From the NCBI RefSeq assembly GCF_900100395.1, contig NZ_FNFB01000002.1, positions 247,074 through 311,073 of the forward strand: DNA of 64,000 nt, given 5' to 3'. Under the pieces are notes generated by a model that was given only the letters and a program-made list of their open reading frames with translations, was not told the origin of the DNA and searched no databases. Below, piece by piece: positions 60,714 to 64,000 of this stretch; position 1 is the stretch's first letter, and the number at the start of each line of letters is the position of its first letter. The translations under genes and the position numbers were made by a program. The DNA is from Nonomuraea maritima. Its GTDB lineage: Bacteria > Actinomycetota > Actinomycetes > Streptosporangiales > Streptosporangiaceae.

Positions 60714-61334
60714 TCACGCCCGGGCCAGGCCGTACACGCGGCGGGCCGGCGCCCCGAGCATCGACAGCGCGGCGAGCGCCAGAACGCCCACCTCGGTGAC
60801 GACCACCACCCGCTGCGTGAGCCCGGCGGGGATGTCGTCGTTCGTCAGCGGGATGCCGAACACGCGCACCACGTACGGGACGACGACCAGCACGAGAGCG
60901 CCGATCGCGACGGCGCTGAGGACGCGCAGCGCGGCGGCGTAGCGCAGCCGCGCGCGGGCCAGCAGCAGGCCGGCCACCGGCATGACGAGGAACGCCACGA
61001 AGGCCGCGTAGCGGTGGATGCCGCCCGACAGCGACAGCGGGACGCCGGGCCGGTCGGTGGGGAAGGCCCCGATCAGCACCATGCTCGCCGCCCACGCGAG
61101 CAGCAGCGCGACGGTCCAGCGTCCGGCCCCGGCCCGGCGCAGCGCCTCGGCGACCAGGACCGCGCCCACGGCGAACGCCGTCAGCGACGTGGGCAGCAGC
61201 CAGCCTGCGGGCTGGAAGGCGTACTCACTGATCACGCTGTGCAGCGGGTCGAGGCCCGCGTCGGCGTGCAGGACCGTCATGGCGGCGCTGCCCGCGCCGA
61301 TGGTCGCGATCGCGCTGACGAGTAATCCCCTCAT
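60714..61334 (-). CDS. DUF998 integral membrane protein
   Basis: 206 residues from ATG at 61334 (MRGLLVSAIATIGAGSAAMT), six or so membrane helices; the frame is open 12 codons upstream to an ATG at 61370 (MVGWRAFHELG). GGAGG lies directly before the chosen ATG, oddly close. Typical DUF998 parts: ISEYAFQPAGWL, GAFPTDRPGVPLSLSGGIHR, YAAFVAFLVMPVAGLLLARA. Function unknown; no neighbour suggests one. Confidence 0.78.
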   Translation of the reverse strand: MRGLLVSAIATIGAGSAAMTVLHADAGLDPLHSVISEYAFQPAGWLLPTSLTAFAVGAVLVAEALRRAGAGRWTVALLLAWAASMVLIGAFPTDRPGVPLSLSGGIHRYAAFVAFLVMPVAGLLLARARLRYAAALRVLSAVAIGALVLVVVPYVVRVFGIPLTNDDIPAGLTQRVVVVTEVGVLALAALSMLGAPARRVYGLARA

Positions 61335-61481
61335 GCCTCCAAGCTCGTGGAACGCGCGCCAGCCGACCATCGGAGATCGGCCGGAAACGGCCCTGAGCGA
61401 CCCCTTGGCACCCGGGTGGGGGACGGCCCGGAGACAGGCCGGCGACCTGCGCGTACGCGACCCTCGGTAGGGCCTGCCCCC

Positions 61482-62414
61482 TCAGGGGCGGTGGGATGCG
61501 AAGTAGGCGCGGACCACGGTCGTGCCGGGCGCGGTGTGGACGCGGACGAGGTCGCTCACCAGGTTGACGATGAGCAGGCCGCGTGAGCCTGGGCTGTGCG
61601 CGTCGACCGGACGGCGGCCCGCCAGCGGGTCGGTGATGTGCCCACGGTCGGCGACCTCGCACACGAGCAGGCCGTCGTCGTCCCACACCCGGATCGTTCC
61701 CGAGCCGCCGCCGTGGTCGAGGCTGTTGGCGCCGAGTTCGGTCACCGCGAGCCGGATGTCGTCGAGCCGGTCGCCGTCGATGCCGAGGCGGGCGGCCTCG
61801 CGTACGGCGAGTGCGCGCGCCGCCGACAGGTCGGTGCGGTCGAACGGCAGCGACACGCAGCTGCCTGGCTCGTCGAAGGGCCGGTTGCAGGCGTCGAGCA
61901 CCAGCTCGGGCGCGTACTCGCCGCTGGGCCGCTCCCCCGCGTGATCGCGCAGCACGGGGTGGGTGCGCGCGGCCTCGTCCAGCACCTCTGGCGCGAGCCG
62001 GGCGGCGTCGTACGGGCACAGGATGGTGACCTCGCGCCCCGCGAACGCGACGTTGATCAGCGCCTCGTGCTGGGCACAGGCAGGACGTTCGAGGGCGGTG
62101 CGGCCGGGCCAGATCGGCTCGCCGATGATGCGCACGCGCCGGCCGGGATGCCGGTCGGCGAAGTCGCGCAACACGGCGGGGATGATGCGGCCCGGGTTGC
62201 GCCCGGCCTCGCGCATGTCGAGCAGGCGCACCAGGCCTGCTTGCGCGCCGAGCGCGGAGCTGATGAGCCGCAGCCGGTCGGACGGGACGGCCACCGCGAC
62301 GGGCTCGCCCGCCGCCAGCCCGTCGCGGACGAAGGACGTGGTGGCAGCCACGTACTCCCGGTCGCCTCGGTAGAAGAGGGCCGGATGGTGGAAGGTCTCA
62401 GCCGGCATCACCAT
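61482..62414 (-). CDS. MEDS domain-HATPase protein (anti-sigma/sensor kinase-like)
   Basis: 310 residues. N-terminal MEDS domain (FHHPALFYRGDREYVAATTS to about 170) thought to sense methanogen/methylotroph-type or sugar signals, then a HATPase_c domain with VTELGANSLDHGGGSGTIRV (N box) and GSRGLLIVNLVSDLVRVHTA (G box). There is no dimerisation/His domain, so it resembles RsbW-type anti-sigma kinases that phosphorylate STAS proteins. The ATG at 62414 is used; a TTG at 62441 and ATG at 62408 are alternatives. It is divergent from the DUF1707 gene. Confidence 0.82.
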   Translation of the reverse strand: MVMPAETFHHPALFYRGDREYVAATTSFVRDGLAAGEPVAVAVPSDRLRLISSALGAQAGLVRLLDMREAGRNPGRIIPAVLRDFADRHPGRRVRIIGEPIWPGRTALERPACAQHEALINVAFAGREVTILCPYDAARLAPEVLDEAARTHPVLRDHAGERPSGEYAPELVLDACNRPFDEPGSCVSLPFDRTDLSAARALAVREAARLGIDGDRLDDIRLAVTELGANSLDHGGGSGTIRVWDDDGLLVCEVADRGHITDPLAGRRPVDAHSPGSRGLLIVNLVSDLVRVHTAPGTTVVRAYFASHRP

Positions 62415-62469
62415 CACGCTACCCAAACTTGATGACTTCAAGAGATCCCCACGGGGTACGTCATACCTT

Positions 62470-62565
62470 GTGAAGAGAGTTCAAGTGATTCACCGCCCCC
62501 GTCCCGACCGCAAGGACGTCCCCCTCGATCTGCGCACCCCCTCGGGCCGGCGCCTCCCGTTCTGA
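62470..62565 (+). CDS. possible 31-residue basic peptide
   Basis: GTG start then KRVQVIHRPRPDRKDVPLDL, ending RTPSGRRLPF and TGA, in the gap before the DUF1707 gene. Third codon positions are almost all G or C after the eighth codon, which suggests coding. Strongly basic (Arg/Lys) and Pro-rich. No ribosome site is obvious. A short ORF of this kind might be a leader or a small ribosome-associated protein; unproven. Confidence 0.35.
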   Translation: MKRVQVIHRPRPDRKDVPLDLRTPSGRRLPF

Positions 62566-62577
62566 GTGTCGCGAACC

Positions 62578-62583
62578 TATGCT
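62578..62583 (+). promoter_or_regulatory. -10 element TATGCT, leaderless DUF1707 gene
   Basis: TATGCT ends six bases before the ATG at 62590, so the transcript would start at the start codon. No Shine-Dalgarno sequence is present. Confidence 0.55.
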
Positions 62584-62589
62584 CAAAAC

Positions 62590-63141
62590 ATGTCGGAATT
62601 ACAGATGCGAGTGTCGGACTCCGACCGGGAGCGCGCCGCGCGGCAGCTGCAGCGCGCGTTCTCGGAGGGCCGCCTCGACGAGGTGGAACTCGAGGACCGG
62701 CTTGAGCTCGCCCTGACCGCCAAGACGTACGCCGACCTGATCGGCCTCGTCTCCGACCTGCCGTCCGACGAGCCGCGCGCCGACGAGGTGGTCGAGCTCG
62801 AATCCGCGTCCGGCACACTCAAGCGTTCGGGCGACTGGGCGGTGCCGCGCCGGCTGCGGGCGTCCTCCAGGTTCGGCAGCGTCAAGCTCGACCTGTCCGG
62901 CGCCGTCATCGAGCATCCGGTCGTCGAGATCGAGCTCGACCTCCCCTTCGGTTCAGCCTGGATCACCCTGCCGGAGGGAGCCACGGCGAACGTGGACGGC
63001 TTCCGTACCGACTGGGGGCGGGTGGCCTGCGACGTGCCCGGCCGCCGCCGCCCGGAGGCGCTGTACGTGGTGATCACCGGCCGGGCGACGTACGGGAAGC
63101 TGACCGTGCGCTATCCGCGCAGGCGGCGGTCCACCCACTGA
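62590..63141 (+). CDS. DUF1707 (SHOCT-like) protein
   Basis: 183 residues. N-terminal DUF1707 block MRVSDSDRERAARQLQRAFS, then EGRLDEVELEDRLELALTAK and TYADLIGLVSDLPSD, typical of actinobacterial proteins often linked to cell-wall or stress functions. The C-terminal half is a beta-rich cell-wall-active-antibiotic-response-like domain (ASSRFGSVKLDLSGAVIEHP). Soluble, no membrane segment. A -10 element sits directly upstream of the ATG, so leaderless. Its last 31 bp overlap the convergent Rieske gene. Confidence 0.88.
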   Translation: MSELQMRVSDSDRERAARQLQRAFSEGRLDEVELEDRLELALTAKTYADLIGLVSDLPSDEPRADEVVELESASGTLKRSGDWAVPRRLRASSRFGSVKLDLSGAVIEHPVVEIELDLPFGSAWITLPEGATANVDGFRTDWGRVACDVPGRRRPEALYVVITGRATYGKLTVRYPRRRRSTH

Positions 63142-64000
63142 TGGAACTGGGCGATGTGGTGCTCGCTGGGCACGAGCACCCCGCCCTCGCGGTACGCGCG
63201 TGACGCCATGCCGGGCTGGGTCCGCTCGCAGGCGTCGAAGTCCTGCTCGTTGACCCGGTGGAACAGCTCGACCGAGTGCGACAGGTCGGCTCCCGACGCC
63301 ACGACGTCGGGGTGGTAGAGCCAGTCGCACTCGACGACCGTGCGGTCGACCGCGATCGGGAACATCCGGTGCAGGATCACGTGGTCGGGCACCAGGTTGA
63401 CGAACACCTGCGGCTTGACGGTGATCGCGTAGTAGCGGCGGTCCTGCTCCCGGGCCACGTCGGGCAGCTTGCCGAAACCGGCGCTGCCGTCGACGGTGAA
63501 CCCCTGCGCCCGGTCGGCGAACGCGGCGCCGTGGCCCACGTAGTACTGGGCCGCGTAGCCGCCCGCGAACTCGGGGAGCACGGCGGTCAGCTCGGGGTGG
63601 ATGGTCGCGCAGTGGTAGCACTCCATGAAGTTCTCGACCAGGAGCTTCCAGTTGGCCTTGACCGTGTAGGTGATGCGGCGGCCGAGTGCGAGCTTGTCGA
63701 CGTGGTAGCGGTCGATGGACGCGAGGTCGCCGAGCCGTTCGGTGGCCGCGCCCATGACGTTCTCCTCGAACGAGGGCGGGTCGTCGGCCAGGCAGACCCA
63801 GGCGTACCCGAGCCATTCGCGCAGCTCGACGGGCACGAGTCCGTACGCGACGCGGTCGATGTCGGGCATCTTGACCAGGTTGGGCGCGGCGGCCAGCCGT
63901 CCGTCGAGGTCGTAGGACCACGCGTGGTAGGCGCACCTGATCGTCCTCTTGACCTCGCCCGCCTGCTCCAGGCACAGGCGGGCGCCGCGGTGGCGGCAGA
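63111..64000 (-). CDS. Rieske non-haem-iron oxygenase alpha subunit (5' end outside window)
   Basis: About 296 residues in the window; the start lies to the right of the edge. The Rieske [2Fe-2S] ligands CRHRGARLC ... CAYHAWSYDL are at the edge (second Cys-His pair near residue 30 of the visible part). The catalytic domain has NWKLLVENFMECYHCATIHP with the mononuclear iron His residues, and SHSVELFHRVNEQDF later. Members hydroxylate aromatic rings or demethylate quaternary amines; MECYHC and the overall plan suggest the latter group, at low confidence. The reductase partner would be elsewhere. Confidence 0.85.
   Translation of the reverse strand, partial: CRHRGARLCLEQAGEVKRTIRCAYHAWSYDLDGRLAAAPNLVKMPDIDRVAYGLVPVELREWLGYAWVCLADDPPSFEENVMGAATERLGDLASIDRYHVDKLALGRRITYTVKANWKLLVENFMECYHCATIHPELTAVLPEFAGGYAAQYYVGHGAAFADRAQGFTVDGSAGFGKLPDVAREQDRRYYAITVKPQVFVNLVPDHVILHRMFPIAVDRTVVECDWLYHPDVVASGADLSHSVELFHRVNEQDFDACERTQPGMASRAYREGGVLVPSEHHIAQFHQWVDRRLRG

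Noticed and set aside
1..64000. Secondary-metabolite gene cluster
   Set aside because: No polyketide, peptide synthetase, terpene or RiPP core genes were seen; the large ordered cluster is cobalamin biosynthesis.

Overview
The window is very GC-rich DNA (about 70% or more by eye) with GTG/TTG starts, many 4-bp start/stop overlaps and several leaderless transcripts. That fits a filamentous actinomycete. Streptosporangiales-like is my guess from the gene families (conservon-type kinase, MEDS-domain ATPase, DUF1707 protein, aerobic cob cluster, pSAM2-type integrative element); I cannot prove the genus.

Layout. (1) 1-7847: the distal part of an actinomycete integrative and conjugative element (AICE). 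It holds an FtsK/TraB-type translocase whose 5' end is broken by an IS256-family insertion, a small coupled ORF, a RepSA-type initiator, an excisionase and a tyrosine integrase. Two 121-bp copies of the integrase 3' end flank an orphan DndB/DGQHR-like gene. The element abuts the 3' end of a tRNA-Arg(UCU) gene, the likely attachment site. (2) 7.9-13.7 kb: chromosomal genes: ZIP metal transporter, APH-type kinase, cobD, exonuclease III, a YiiX-like papain-fold protein, a peptide-binding lipoprotein. (3) 13.8-19.2 kb: an incomplete conservon (NIT-domain kinase plus DUF742), RpiB and Tex. (4) 19.2-32.4 kb: a mixed region with a 39-bp hairpin-repeat array, a metallo-beta-lactamase-fold protein lacking one metal ligand, an NDH-2-like oxidoreductase with a decayed RidA gene and RhaM upstream, a MarR/MMPL pair, a secreted M64 peptidase, a decayed IS200/IS605 element and a PAS-GAF-PP2C phosphatase.

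(5) 32.6-49.6 kb is the centrepiece: an aerobic cobalamin cluster under two cobalamin riboswitches. The first precedes cbtB-cbtA (cobalt uptake), a histidine phosphatase, a fused ChlI/ChlD chelatase subunit, cobO and cobB. The second precedes cobN. Between and beyond lie cobG-cobH-cobIJ, a PPOX-cobL-cobM-cobK operon and cobF. Together they import cobalt, build and contract the corrin ring, insert cobalt and adenosylate it. cobD lies 23 kb away at 9.5 kb. The SUMT, cobQ, cobU, cobS and cobT steps are not in the window.

(6) 49.6-64 kb: two TetR regulators, a saccharopine-dehydrogenase-like/IlvD pair, a STAS protein, a phosphotriesterase-family hydrolase, a methionyl-tRNA synthetase, an APC permease, USP, DUF998, MEDS-ATPase, DUF1707 and a Rieske oxygenase cut by the window end.

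The most novel signal I see is upstream of the methionyl-tRNA synthetase: a leaderless 10-codon ORF with tandem Met codons, followed by competing hairpins. It looks like a methionine-sensing attenuator. Other points worth following are the orphan DndB-like cargo gene between integrase 3'-end duplications, the 39-bp hairpin array after tex, and several tiny ORFs.
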